From Rugalucina vietnamica (taxonomy: Eukaryota > Mollusca > Bivalvia > Lucinida > Lucinidae): a stretch of 64,000 nucleotides of DNA. The number at the start of each line of letters is the position of its first letter. Within the stretch, counting starts at the first letter, position 1. This document shows positions 42,963 to 54,991 of this stretch, piece by piece. A model generated the notes under the pieces. It was not told the origin of the DNA, searched no databases, and saw nothing but the letters and a program-made list of their open reading frames with translations. Location of the stretch: contig OZ024883.1 of the NCBI GenBank assembly GCA_964017185.1, positions 2,170,001 to 2,234,000 on the forward strand, read 5' to 3'. Position numbers and translations under genes: made by a program.

Positions 42963-43430
42963 GGTAGAAACAGCTTCCACCAAACAATCAACAGGACTGC
43001 GGAAATATCCAACGGCAAACATGTCTTCCTAGACACAACGTCTCATCTTGAAGTAGGCAGAGTTGCGTTTTACCTCTACACTAAAAGCATCAACATGCCC
43101 TGCCCACATTTGCCGTCATTCGCCACACAGCAGTAGGAATATTCCGTACAGTCTTGCGCTACGCATCAGGTGTATCTGCTTAGACGACGAGGCTGCTGAG
43201 ACAAGAATAAAAACGTCTCTGATCATCTCAGCAAAACGCGTTATCAAAAGCAGAGCTTTGCCAAAAGCTATAGGGAAAGAGTGACAGATGGACAGATAAT
43301 GTATGTTGTCGTCCAGACTAAACCCACATCAGACAAAACAAAACTGCCCTTCCTCATGACATATCACTCAGACCTCCCGAATAGACAGTTAAAATCCCAT
43401 CCAAATACCGACCCAGGTAGGAAAAAGCCA
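42963..43430 (+). pseudogene. Penelope-like reverse transcriptase, C-terminal remnant
   Basis: LYTKSINM, then in another frame a CPAHICRHSPHSSRNIPYSL-ALRIRCICLDDE block, which is the Penelope-type (LYxKPTD...HPxHCKxxIPYSLALRxRRIC) region after the catalytic site. A frameshift lies at about 43,110. FLMTYHSDLPN further on fits the RT thumb. Confidence 0.72.
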
Positions 43431-43434
43431 AGTA

Positions 43435-43850
43435 CTGATACAAAATATTAAAATGCGAAACGGCCGAGCGTAAAGATGGTTATTCAGCTATTTTAAAACT
43501 CGAAAGGAAAACTTGAAAAGGTTAAAGTAAGCAATGATCGGGGGCGAAATTGGAAAGAAATCCCCCACTCTAAAACCCAACATTGGAAAAAAAAAATGAC
43601 CGTAAGGCATCAACACAAAGAGGACATGTCGTTAGCCGAGAGAGCAGCTTCTCAATAAATTACACGGACTTCACTAAATATATGAAAACTTACATCAGAT
43701 GCAACCAGCACAAAAAATCAACAAAAAGTCATTGACCAATTAGAAACACAACAGAAAGATACAAGTGGGCAATGACCAGGAAAAGGCGCAATCAGAAAGC
43801 AATTCCCACTGCAAAAACCAAGGTGGGAAAAAATAGGTACTTATACCTAT
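43435..43850 (-). repeat. Degraded retroelement tail sequences
   Basis: Two diverged partial copies: CAATGATCGGGGGCGAAATT with CCCCCACTCTAAAACC, and GGCAATGACCAGGAAAAGGC with CAAGGTGGGAAAAAAT near 43,765-43,835. Confidence 0.6.
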
Positions 43851-44015
43851 TATACAAGTTTAGAACCGCCTCTATTAGGCGGTTCTAACGAGTACCCACA
43901 ATCTATGTTTTGAGCAAAAAATAAGAAAAATAACAACTTTTTTTTCTACTGAAATTTTAATTTTTTACAACTGAAATTTTTTTCCTTATATTGCATGGGC
44001 AAGTTTTCGTAACGA
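43851..44015. mobile_element. Foldback element, ACCCACAATCTATG family, partial copy
   Basis: GAACCGCCTCTATTAGGCGG centre, right arm ACGAGTACCCACAATCTATG and a family tail. The left arm is mostly missing. Confidence 0.65.
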
Positions 44016-46383
44016 ATACAATATATTATCATGCGTGGGTGTTATTTAGTTTTATATGTAAATTCGCCTTTTCTCTAATATTTTGAATTGCATAATTCTG
44101 AATCTAGAACTATCGATAATACAATGTACTGATTTTTGGTTAAAAATAGATTCCTGTTTTCGCTCGAGTTTGTGTTCCTGAAAATGACCAACTAAAAAGT
44201 ATAAATACTCGCTCTAATAAAATTAAACGTAAGTTTGCTTCTATATTTTAAGAGGAACGATTCAATAATATAAATCATTTACCGTAACTTCTAATAATGA
44301 AGATATATATGGAACCTATTAAAGGTAGGCAAACTGCTAAGAATTGTATGTATTTTAAGTCATTTATCATTATGTTTAATGTATTATGCATATGGAAGAA
44401 GCAACGGGGACTGACGCAATTAGGTACATGTAATATGTGAACAAATGTCATTGAAGTGGGATCTGCTACAAGGGTTAATAGCTTGAACTTATAAATAATG
44501 TTACAAATTTAACTTATAATTTTGTTACAATATTAAAAACGAAAAAAAATCTTACATATCTACATTAGTGTGAAACGAAAGAAGACAATATGTAAAGTAC
44601 GACAATTAAAATGTTAAGAGATTCTGAACTAGTCATTGTCATTTGTGTAATTTATTTGTACTTTGATATTATACTGGGCATCAGATTTCTACTTTTTACG
44701 TAAATCTTAACTATCTTTTATACGCTTCGTTAGGTAGTAAAAAATGAAACATTTAAAGTCGTATATAGGGCTAATTAAAGGACAAACCCTACTTTAAGTT
44801 AACTTAAAGTTAAAATGGGAATAAAGTTTGCTTCAAAAGACATGTCCGGCTTTTTAAGAATACTGGATATTATTTGATCACATGCATGTACCAACTGGCA
44901 GGTAGGTTTTATACACGTAGCAACCTCCTTCCCGTATATACTTACGCAGAGCTGCATTATATACGGTGACAATACCTAAAAATAGAAAAGCAGCAAACAA
45001 GGTGCAGTTATGACTAAATGCCAGCAGTGGTTCATGGTCTAGCAATGTTTGTGAAATATGAATTACCTTTTCTTTAAATCGATGCAATAAAAATAATATT
45101 ATTTCGATGACTTCTTGTTCTGAGCTATATATGAGAGCCTCCTCTGTCTATCATATGGACAACCATGTTGGTCAGTAGTGTGTCTTTATGGATATTTCTA
45201 AGAAGAAAAAAAACTTTCTTATTATCCCGAGCAGCCATGGTCATCTTCAAGACTTCGAAGAGCTATCACTCCTTGTTGTAAAGCTTGTAATGCAAACCTG
45301 ACTGGTTTTCCACTTCAAACATGTACAAATGTACAGATTCGAGAACTTATTGCAGACTTACTGTGGTCTGTAACTGGCTGGATGATATTTTCCTTAGTGG
45401 CATACACGTTACACCAGAATTCAGCCCCAGTTGATTTTTCGCATAGTCTCAAAGCACTTGTATTCGACTCATCTCACCGCAGATACAAATGACAGAACAT
45501 AAGCATATGGAAAGTGTCTTCCACTTGCTGTTAATGACTAAATTTGTTGTGTATATTCGACTGCAGGAGACACCCACCAGAAATCTGGCTTAGCGGTCGC
45601 ACTCCTGCCGTCGATGATAGTTTTCAGTAGAACCCCAGACAGGATGACTTTCACGATAGAAATGTTTTCTCTATTGTATGAAACTTTGCATGGAGCTTTG
45701 TAGTGGTATGAAATATATTAAAGGAAGAGACCGTAAGCTGTCGCATTGTCGGTATCAGAGCAGCACATAACTACCTGAGTAAATTACTGCGCCACATGAA
45801 ATTGAACCCAATGTATGGAAGAAAACAACACTACATAAAATTGAACCCAGTATATGGAAGAAAACAACACTCCATGTATTCAATTTCCGTCACATTAAAC
45901 CATCATGACGGAATTTCGGCCAGTGACCGATTATAAGATGGCGCACGACGTTAATAAACATCCATTTTGTATATTTCCATGATGTCAACGTATTTTGCGG
46001 AGGTGTATCATTTTCACATTTTTGACCGATTTGAGGACTCTTGCCCCTGAAAAACTGTGTTACGCCTACGTTAACAGTAACGTCACAAGCTAGCCACCAA
46101 CGCTTTCAAGATTATCTCTCCCGTAGGTTTTGTTGACTAGAAAGTAAAAGATTTGTACATCTGTCTAGTCCAGTTCGCGGAATAGAATCCGACTACTCGG
46201 GAAGCTGATTTGCGTTCATTTCCTCCGACGGACCTTGTCCAGTAACTGGGTAATGGTCAACATGTAATGGTCATTGACGTAACCTAGTTAAATAGATAAC
46301 GTTTAGATATGGGACTCCGCTCTGCACACGACCCGATATTCGGCGCGTGATTATGTACTTTTTGTGTTATGTTCAGGTTTATT
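44016..46383. other. No gene recognised (2.4 kb)
   Basis: AT-rich sequence with no domain. A 69-codon minus ORF (44878-45087) has one hydrophobic stretch but no splice or homology support. About 45,780-45,890 contains a short local duplication (ATTGAACCCA-TATGGAAGAAAACAACA). Confidence 0.45.
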
Positions 46384-46619
46384 TGAGCCGCCTCGTGGGA
46401 TAACTAACAATGTGGTTTCCGAACAGGTCCGACACAAACCAGCCTGTACAAGCACAGAAAAGAGCTGGAAGCTTGCAATTTCGGATTTAAGTAGAAGAGG
46501 AACTGTACTATCCGAGTAGCGAAAACAAAGGCGCTGATCAGCTTCGCGGTTACCGCGAAGCTGATCTGCGCCTTTGTTTTCGCCTATACAAATTTTTTGT
46601 TTTCTCACGAGGCGGCTCA
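46384..46619. mobile_element. GAGCCGCCTC hairpin MITE, copy 4 (best preserved)
   Basis: TGAGCCGCCTCGTGGGA at one end, TCACGAGGCGGCTCA at the other. Inside, a hairpin with about 27-bp arms around a GGTTACC loop (46521-46580). ATTT/TTTA flanks suggest an AT-rich target. Confidence 0.82.
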
Positions 46620-46699
46620 TTTATTTATTTAACGTCAAATTGTTAAAGTACGTTGTATACATTTCCAGGAAACTTGACAAGCACAACACGCCCAAATAC

Positions 46700-46995
46700 G
46701 CAAGTGGCGAGAAAAATCACTACATATGACTAACATAGACAAAGCTTTAGGTCCACATCAGACAAACAAATAGACAACTCCCCATGTTCATCTATACGCG
46801 AGCTTATCACTGTTTCGAAACACTGAAACTATAAGGACAATTCAAACTAAATCATTAAAGGGAGTCGCCAAATAGCCAGGTTCCGTTCAATCAGAATCAC
46901 AATTAGAACTAAAGTATCACTCTAAACTCTGAGGTGGGAAAAGCAAATTGACACTCACGTATTGATACAAAGAGAACATATAGTAAACTTACTTA
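46700..46995 (-). repeat. Diverged retroelement tail copy
   Basis: AACTAAAGTATCACTCTAAA and CTGAGGTGGGAAAAGCAAAT correspond to the tail family on the minus strand, strongly diverged. Confidence 0.5.
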
Positions 46996-47325
46996 CTGTA
47001 AAACCGGTTTAAGCCCGCCAGTAACTTTGTGTTACTGATCGTTCCAAGTCGATACTTCTGTAGTGGTTATTTTTGTTTTATGTCTTGGTGCTTAATTTTT
47101 TTGTGCTGTTGGCGCCTTATGTATGTTTTCATATTTTTAGTTAAGGTAACTGAGTGGCCACCTATTGGGAAAATAGCTGCTCATTCGGCTTACGATATGT
47201 TTTATGGTATAAAGTACCTGATTGTTACTTTGGTTTTTTTCCCACCTCGGATTTTGGAGTGGGAATCTTTTTCTGATTGCGTCTTTTCCTGATCTTTGCC
47301 TACTTGTACCTTTTTACTGAGTAGG
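46996..47325 (+). repeat. Retroelement tail family, plus-strand copy
   Basis: Starts GTAAAACCGGTTTAAGCCCG and runs through GGTAACTGAGTGGCCACC to GATCTTTGCCTACTTGTACC. A 5'-truncated copy of the tail seen at 60,590-60,875. Confidence 0.8.
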
Positions 47326-47550
47326 TATTATCCTAAAGGTGGCCACTCAGTCCATAAAAGTCTATAATAGCAAACAACAGAATGAGGTACCTAATATGTT
47401 GCATGATGTTAGAACGAAAACAGTCACCACTTTCAATCGGTCAGCGCCGTAAAGCGCAAGAAAACTAAAATGTCAATCCATTCATTTACATTGCTAAGAA
47501 GGCCTTGGTATTATGGAAAATGACTTAAATCGTATAGGTACCTTATGATC

Positions 47551-48099
47551 TTAGACTAAGATTACTGGTCGTTCGTCTCTCACTAATGAGAAAATACCAT
47601 CATTATATCTTGAATAGGTTCGTGTGTGTTTGTGAGTTCTTTGATGGCTGACTAGGCCAATTCTAGCTCTAAACTGTCGGTTGCAAGTAGAGCAAGTCAA
47701 TGTCATGGAGTCAGCTGGTGGCCAATTGGTATTGGCTTTGCGTTCTCTGCGCTTTCTTTCAGCTTCACAAATTCTTTTCTTTTCATAAAGAGCTGCTCCT
47801 TTGTTAATGAGACCGCGCCACTTTGATCGCTCTTGTGCAGTCTGTTCCCAAGACCCAGTTGGTATGCCAAAATCCTTCAGAGAGGCTTTGAGGGTGTCTT
47901 TGAAGCGTTTCTTCTGGCCAACTTGAGAGCGTTTGCCCTCTTGTAGTTCTTCATAGAAGACTTTATTTGGAAGTCGCTCATCAGGCATTCTTATAACATG
48001 GCCAGTCCACCTTAGCTGTGCTAGCTTTAAGGCAGTATGCATGCTTTGCATCCCTGCTTTTTCTTCAGGACCTCTGTGTCTGGAATCTTGTCTTGCCAC
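47551..48099 (-). pseudogene. LINE C-terminal region with C2H2 finger
   Basis: LAQLRWTGHVIRMPDERLPN, WEQTAQERSKWRGLI and a terminal finger LTCSTCNRQFRARIGLVSHQ-RTH. This module closes a common LINE family of marine invertebrates. Confidence 0.8.
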
Positions 48100-48253
48100 T
48101 TGATTTTAACAGCTTTCTCAAACAGCTTAAGTGGAAATGGTTAAGTCTCTTTTCATGACGCTGGTATACTGTCCAGGTCTCACATGCATACAAGAGGGTT
48201 GGCAGTACCACAGCCTTGTAAACTTTCAGCTTGGTGTCAAGCTTGATTCCATT

Positions 48254-48933
48254 TCACTTCCAGACATTTACACGTCTTCCAAATGCCACACTGGCTTTTG
48301 CAATTCTGGCAGTGACCTCATCATCAATGTGCACTGCTCTGGAAAGAGGGCTTCCCAGGTAGGTGAATATATCCACAACTTTCAGTTTTTGTCCCTTCAC
48401 AGTGATGGTTGGTTCACTGTACGGTTTTCCAGGTGCTGGTTGCTGTACAACCTCTGTCGTGTTTGTGCTGATTGTGAGATCATAGTTATCACATGACTGT
48501 AAGACTTGATCCATGGCTCTTTGCATTTTTGCCTCTGAGCTGGCATTCTTATCCATATCATCTGCATAGAGGAGCTCATCTAGCACAGTCTGTACCTTAG
48601 TTTTGGCTTGCAACCTTCTCAGGTTGAATATATTGCCATCAAAACGGTACCTGATTGGAAAACCAGTGTCACTTTCCTGAAAAGCATCCATGAGCGTGGC
48701 AGAAAACATCATGCTGAACAGTGTTGGTGCCATAACACAGCCCCGTTTGACCCTATTCGTTACCTCAAAGGGTTCAGAGAACTCTCCATCGTTTTGCACA
48801 CGTGCTTGCATGCCATCATGAAATTGCGGCACCATTTCTATGAATCTGGTAGGACAGCCAAACTTGGCCATGATTTTCCAGAGCCCATCACGACTAACTG
48901 TGTCAAAAGCTTTGGTGAGGTCGACATGTACGA
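48254..48933 (-). pseudogene. LINE reverse transcriptase catalytic part
   Basis: VDLTKAFDTVSRDG lies just upstream in the same region; then FHDGMQARVQNDGEFSEPF, RGCVMAPTLFSMMFS and the catalytic LLYADDM, followed by FTYLGSPLSR. Frame lost beyond 48254. Confidence 0.82.
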
Positions 48934-49946
48934 GGGTTGGGATTTAAGTTCGTAGACTTTTGCCACTGAATTTCTATTACATCATTTATCCAATATTTGA
49001 TGCATTATTATCAAGAAACAATGTCTCCTTGTCTCGTTTTTACACTATTTTTCAAGAAATATTGTGCAGTGCACATAAAACTGGTCTCTATAGCAACGTA
49101 GGTTTCGCAACCCGGGGCACGTCGTATTTTAAATACTTCTGAGTTTAATGGCGTTGAAGAACACATCATTAGTTAACATATTGTATACCAAAACTTGAGC
49201 TAAATCAGTTTGAGGCATTCTTGTATCATGTTGTTAATTCCATATAATTTTTTAAGCATTATGCCGACGACTGAATTTGTAATTGGAGAAAATGTAATGC
49301 TAGTCGCGCTACTTGGGAAAGAAAAACAGCGTTAACAGGCAATGTCGAAACAAGAACAATGATCAGATCTTATGTTTCAGAAGCATAAATGCCCACAGAA
49401 ACATTCAGAATGATAGGGATTTGTAGTACAGTTATAGAACAGGTCTTACAGAGACATTTAAATGGTTTGAAAAAGTTCAGATGGACGCATTTGAATTTGA
49501 ATTGACGAGAAAAGCACACACCTTCCACTAATCTACAAATGCTGCGGTCAACAGTTTTAATTAAAACAAAATTATGCATTCTACGCATATAAGATTTGTT
49601 ATATCTGGTGAATGAAATATTTCAACAATAATAACCAACGCCTGAAGGAAATATTAAAAATTAGTAAAGGTATGGTGTGTTGTATGGTTCCAAACAAGGC
49701 ATTTTATTACTGAAATTTGTTGAAATTTGACGTAGTTTTAACGTCAAAATTTCCATGACGTGCCCCGGGTGATGGCAGGTCATTGTGTTTTATTCATTGT
49801 TGTGTTGAAACTATTATGAGTAGAGCTATGCTTAATAGCTTATATGATAGGTAAAAGAATATGTTTTCAGATGGTATCATTTTTATTTCTGTGAGACAAA
49901 CATCTGAACTTTTATAAAGAAAGTCTACGAACTTAAATCCCAACCC
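48934..49946. mobile_element. 1-kb TIR element inserted in the LINE
   Basis: GGGTTGGGATTTAAGTTCGT at 48934 and its complement ending at 49946 form TIRs of about 27 bp. A second inverted pair, CCCGGGGCACGTC / GACGTGCCCCGGG, lies at about 49112 and 49757. ACG is repeated at both flanks. No coding sequence seen. Confidence 0.78.
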
Positions 49947-50073
49947 ACGTATAGATCTACATTCTGTTCTTGGCATTTCTCCTGAAGCTGTCTTGGTGTG
50001 AAGATCATGTCTATTGTCCCTCTGTCTATTCTGAATCCACATTGACTTTCAGGGATAAGTCAATTCCTTCTGA

Positions 50074-50364
50074 TCAAGATGAACATTCAGGTGGTTCAAC
50101 AGAATTTTTGCCAGTATCTTCCCAGAGGGAGATGCCTCTGTGATTGCCACAGACTTGTGGATTTCCTTTCCGCTTGTATAGGTGGAGTACGGATGCATCC
50201 TTAAATTCTTGTGGGATAGCCTTCTTCCTCCACATACAATGAAACAACTCTGTCAGTTTCTCTGCCATGGGTAGCCCTCCGGCCTTATAGACCTCTGCAG
50301 GAATTGCATCTGCACCTGGGGCTTTGCCAGATGACAGTTGTTGAACTGCTTTTCTTGTTTCCAT
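50074..50364 (-). pseudogene. LINE reverse transcriptase, first blocks
   Basis: QLSSGKAPGADAIPAEVYKA and IPQEFKDASVLHLYKRKGNP-QVCGNHRGISL are RT blocks 1-2. The next block (diverged) is at 49947-50042. Confidence 0.8.
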
Positions 50365-50743
50365 GACGGTTGGAAATTCATCTAAGAGAACATTGCACTA
50401 TATCTGTGAAAGTCTGTCAATTGCATCGTCATTGATGCTTGGTCTATTCAGCACACTATTGAAATGTTCTGCCCACCTTTTCAAGATAGCCTCTTCATCT
50501 GTGAGAAGAGTTCAGCATTGAGCAATGTGGTGGCTCCAGAGCTCTTTGGGCCGTAAATGAGCCGAAGAACTAACTAAATGTTATGAACCACTGCAGAAGC
50601 TGAGGGTGAGGTTAGGCGCCTGTAAAACCGGTTTAAGCCCGCCAGTAACTTTGTGTTACTGATCGTTCCAAGGCGATACTTCTGTGGCGGTTCTTTTTGT
50701 TTTATGTCTTTGTGTTTAAAAAACAAATTTATGCTGTTGGCGC

Positions 50744-50963
50744 CTTATTTTGATTATTTGGCTCCTTTGAGAATTTGAGTCTTTGATTTAGGCTACACAG
50801 ATGTAAATTCTTGAAATTGCAGCAAAATGTCTGGCTTTCGCTGCCAGTTTTATAAAGGGTCACTGATGAAAGTTCATTACCCGAAATTGTACAATATGGC
50901 CCATCTTTTAGCTTTGTATTTTTACTGCTTCCAAAGGATCTAACAATTATTTTTATGTGTGTT
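50744..50963 (+). mobile_element. Short hammerhead element nested in a tail repeat (copy F)
   Basis: The tail sequence GGCGCCTTATGTATG, intact at 47,112 and 60,700, is here split by about 215 bp that end in CTAACAATTATTTTTA. A TTAT-like duplication is possible. The insert holds the ribozyme at 50857-50902. Confidence 0.72.
50857..50902 (+). ncRNA. Hammerhead ribozyme copy F, divergent subfamily
   Basis: Stem I GGGTCA (50857-50862) with TGGCCC (50897-50902). Core CTGATGA and GAAA are intact. Stem III is a different palindrome (ATTG/CAAT) from the ACC/GGT of other copies. Stem II is weak: only G72-C80 and T73-A79 pair clearly. Confidence 0.7.
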
Positions 50964-51165
50964 TTCATAGTTTTAGTTAAGTTAAGTTAAGGTAACTGAG
51001 TGGCCACCTATTGGGAAAATAGCTGCTCATTCGGCTTACGATATGTTTCATGGTATAAGTACCTGATTGTTAGTTTGGGTTTTTCCCACCTCAGTTTTTG
51101 GAGTGGGAATCTTTTTCTGATTGCGCCTTTTCCTGATCTTTGCCTACTTTTACCTTTTCAATGCA

Positions 51166-51425
51166 TCATGAAATTTCTTCATGTCCTTTCTGTCCGCAAA
51201 AGACTGAATTTCTTCTGTTTTCTTTCTCAGCCAGGAATCTTGCATTCCCTAAGCTTGGTCTGGACTGTCTTACAAATGTTGTTGTAGGCTGCTTTCTTGG
51301 ATACTGAGCTAGTATCATCTTGATGTGCCTTATGCAACCTGTCTTTTTCTTCAAGAAGCCTCTGAATTTCATTATCATTCTCATCAAACCAGACTTGATG
51401 TTTTCGAGATGGATGTCCTAATGTA
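51166..51425 (-). pseudogene. LINE connector region fragment
   Basis: A charged minus-strand segment preceding RT block 1 across the 50569-51158 insertion. It is frameshifted, but position and orientation match the rest of the LINE. Confidence 0.55.
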
Positions 51426-51429
51426 GTAG

Positions 51430-54400
51430 CAGCTGAAGAATGAACTGAAGAATAAGATTACTACAATAGTCGACAAGGCAGGCAAAAGTGGCTTTACTCT
51501 GTTGTCAGTTATGTGCTTTACTCGTCGGTAGCGGAGACAAGATTACATACGGTATCATTTCGAACGGGATCACCAAAGAAGCTTCTAGAAGTTCTCTGTC
51601 TTTGAATACTAAGAGCTGGAAAGCTCATTACTACTTGATAAGATGGTATAAAGGCATTTTTACCAGAATTATTAATAAGTCGCTTTTATGCTTGTGTTTC
51701 TGAGCAAGCGAGTTGTAACCTAAATCCAGGTTATTTCGCAACGAGGGACATGTGATAAAACGGGGTTAAGCGGTCACATTCTTTACCCTTGCTAAAGTCA
51801 AGTTTTTAAAGTTGTTTATGAATGAATCAGTTTTTACGTCTTGTTATCTTGATCCATGACAATTTTTCCATTGACCCCTTTTTTTGTTTATTATTTTGAC
51901 AACAATGCATGATAAGCCCCTATAAAAGCCAGTTAAAACTGGACACAAATAGCCTACTGGTGTGGACAAGATAAAACTAGCTCATCTAATCTAGAAGGAC
52001 AACTATAAAAAGGAGCACTAATGAAAGTATTCAGCAAACATTCAAGTAAGTACATGTACATGATCATATTATTTTACCAAATAACTACGAAACCATTATT
52101 TTGATACATGAGCCAAGTCAGATGATCACCTTGTATACATGACTGTCAGTTAATTACACTACGCACATCTGTGGGTCCCCAAAGAACAAGTCCGTAGGTA
52201 AGCAACCCTTTCTCTCTGTTTGAAGCTAGGCATTTCAGGTGTAACATCTACGGTAGTTGATGTTTCGTATGTATTGGCAACAAATTGACAACATAGAGCT
52301 TAGCAATTTTAACAATTTTTACGGCGTATCGTTTTTGTGTTGTATTCGTCTTTTAATGTTCAAGCCCAAGTTTTGTATCCTGTTTGACAGGCCGATTCCT
52401 CCTGGCTGTGTCAGTGTCTAAGAAAGCCATCATAATCTGTTTCCAGATTCAAATATTTAGGTAAAAGTGTAATGAGTCTATCATCTTTTCCACTAGTTCC
52501 GTCCAGTGCGCGTATATCCAATGTATATCTTATGTACCTATTCGTTTCTGTGTAAAAATTCGGTTGGTGTTTTTTGTCTTATTGTGTTGCTTTATTCGAT
52601 TTCATACAGTGCGTGCAGCCAAATGTACGTGTACTTTTAGTGAAATCATTGAAAATAAGCACGTTATCATGTCCTGCCAAATAATGGAGAGGATACAATA
52701 TCATTTAGAGTAATATTATCAACATAATCTTGATAAATGCATACATAATACCACCTGTAAAGGCCAAGGTTCAAACTAAACACTATGCACATCCTTAACC
52801 TTCTTTAGCTTGTTTCTATTCTCGTTTGTAGTTTGTGTATTATGCTGATGCTTCTCGTCCGATCTTGTATTTCTGTATTGTATTGACGAATCTTAAATTT
52901 GTAAATTAAACGTGTTGTAAATTATAACCTTTCCTCCTTAGGGTCCTTTTCTTTTCGCGATTTTAGATCATAATTTTGTAGGATTGTGTTCTTGAATTTC
53001 ATTAGTTCATTATCTCTTTCATGCTCCTACCGGACATCTGATCACACTTCCCTTCGACTGGGGTCCCTACCTGTGTAGTTATAGAATCTAAATCTTAAAT
53101 TCCCTGATAATCACATAGATTTAATTAGTTTGGACCTATGATATCGGTCATTATAGATCGGTCATTATAGATCGCTTTGTTTCATTCCTAATTACTGTTA
53201 TACATAGAATATTATTATTATTATTATCATTATTATTATTATTATTATTGAAATATCAGTCTATTTTTCCGCAGAGATGGACAGTGTTATGCAAAAACTA
53301 GTAAGCAAGTTCTTTGGCCATTTAGTGCAACGATCTAAAACAAAAGCAGTACTACACGTACATTTGTCTTCTGGCGTTCCAAAACTTTACATAACACTGT
53401 CTGCTTACAGCCGGTCTCGACTAGCCACATGATTCGTTGAGGGACAGTTATGTAATTGTAACACCTTTATCTAGCTACTTTATGTTATCTGAGTCGGTTC
53501 AGACCTATCTGACCCCATTGTCTTAGCCTACTTAGATAGATAGTCCCTTTTATCTATCTGAAGCTTTGTCGCCCGGGCGTCAGAAAAATTTAAATCTGTG
53601 AATTTTTATAAAGCCAAACTTTTGCGCAATCGGTATGCATTGTGTCTAAATTCAGTAGATGTCTGGACTGAAATGACAATTTGTGACGGACTTTCATTGC
53701 ATTTATATTTTCAAAGTTCAAATGTAGATATAATGGATATTTCTTAGTTTGGATAACTCAAAATAATGGCTATCGGTAAGAAACAAACCTAGCTAACTGT
53801 AATACTTTTAGTATTTTAACAAGCGTTTTCATTTCGCAAAATCGATTGACGCAAATCTATAGTCGTTGCAATTTATGTTCGTTACGGTCGGGGCTTTCAT
53901 AGTAGGTTTTGGTATTTTCTTGGACAACTACGATGACTTGTTAACTGAAACGTTTAACTAAAAACTGCAGCCATTAAAGAAGTCAACAATTTATGCCAGA
54001 CATAATAGGTACCTATGATATTGTTCAACAAATTTCGTAAATGAGCTTTTAGATCTGCAACAAAGAATCTTTATAACCATGTTGTTCAGAATATATTTAT
54101 GCCGTTACACATGTATATATAAGTCCTCACATATGTGTTCTTATATCAAATATATGTCGATGTACCATAGAAGAGTACAAAATGCTTTCAAAACAAACAT
54201 TCAAATATTTATCAACTAGTAACTGAACTAAACTGCATGCCGCTTTGTCAAATAGATTGCCATCATAGTTTGGTAACTAGCTACATGTTATAGATACAAA
54301 GATGTACCTTAAACTTGATAATGTAACTAATAGGTCAGCTGATCAGATTAAGTTACTGTCCTGTCATCCATATTAGTGACAGTTGGTTTTATTAATTATA

Positions 54401-54781
54401 ACTCCAATGTTGTTCTGTTGTTTGTAATATTTTTAAATAGTATTAAATAAAAATAAAACTGAGATAATGCTGCACCTAGATTAACGCTTTTTATCATCAG
54501 TTCTCTGGACGTTTGGCATTCAATTAGAATAATACTTGAGAAAATGGCAAACGCTTTTCAATACTAGTTTAACGTCTTTGCAACTTTAGTGATTTAGCAA
54601 TGCTTTATACAGTAAAAGTGGATTACAGTGTATCTATATATATTATATATAATATATATTTTACTTCTGCTTTTTATTCTAACAAGTACCCACAAAATAC
54701 GATTTAAGCGAATTTAGAAGACAAAGAAATCCAGAGTAATGCATAGGAGTATGTAACATAGTGAAACGAATCTATTTTTAG
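51430..54781. other. No gene recognised (3.3 kb) upstream of the SLC1 gene
   Basis: Contains an ATT microsatellite at about 53,211-53,249, a 19-bp duplication (GATCGGTCATTATA) near 53,150, and a 20-bp leftover of the hammerhead repeat end (AATAAAAATAAAACTGAGAT) near 54,446. The 5' untranslated exon and promoter of the SLC1 gene should lie here but were not located. Confidence 0.5.
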
Positions 54782-54991
54782 AAATGGAGAACGACCGTCT
54801 AACAACCGGAGAGAAAGTGGCTATAGAAGAGGCAATTGATTCAAAATGTGGAATTATATTGTTCAAAATAAGGAAATGGATGCTGGACAATTTGTTGCTA
54901 GTGTTGACTTTAGTTGGAGTCATTCTTGGCTTCGTGGTTGGATTTGGATTCAGAGAAATTCATCCGACAGAGGATGCCTTGATGTGGATTG
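54782..54991 (+). CDS. SLC1-like exon 1 (start, TM1)
   Basis: Preceded by a splice acceptor (TATTTTTAG|AA-ATG), so a 5' untranslated exon is likely. Cytosolic N-terminus of about 35 residues, then TM1. Donor G|gtatgt. Confidence 0.85.

Larger units (their letters stand above)
50569..51158 (+). mobile_element. Retroelement tail inserted in the LINE, carrying a hammerhead element
   Basis: A tail-family copy (GAACTAACTAAATGTTATGA ... GATCTTTGCCTACTTTTACC) divides the LINE between its connector and RT block 1; ATG is repeated at the edges. Its own sequence is broken at 50,744-50,963 by a hammerhead repeat. Confidence 0.75.
47551..51425 (-). mobile_element. Degraded LINE with C-terminal zinc finger, interrupted twice
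   Basis: Reading on the minus strand: an N-terminal connector (51387-51166), an insertion (51158-50569), RT blocks (50364-50074), a further RT part (50042-49947), an insertion (49946-48934), the catalytic RT (48933-48254) and a C-terminal region with a C2H2 finger (48099-47551). Frameshifts throughout. Confidence 0.8.

Noticed and set aside
44878-45087. 69-aa minus ORF with a hydrophobic segment as a small gene
   Set aside because: No splice sites, homology or promoter evidence.
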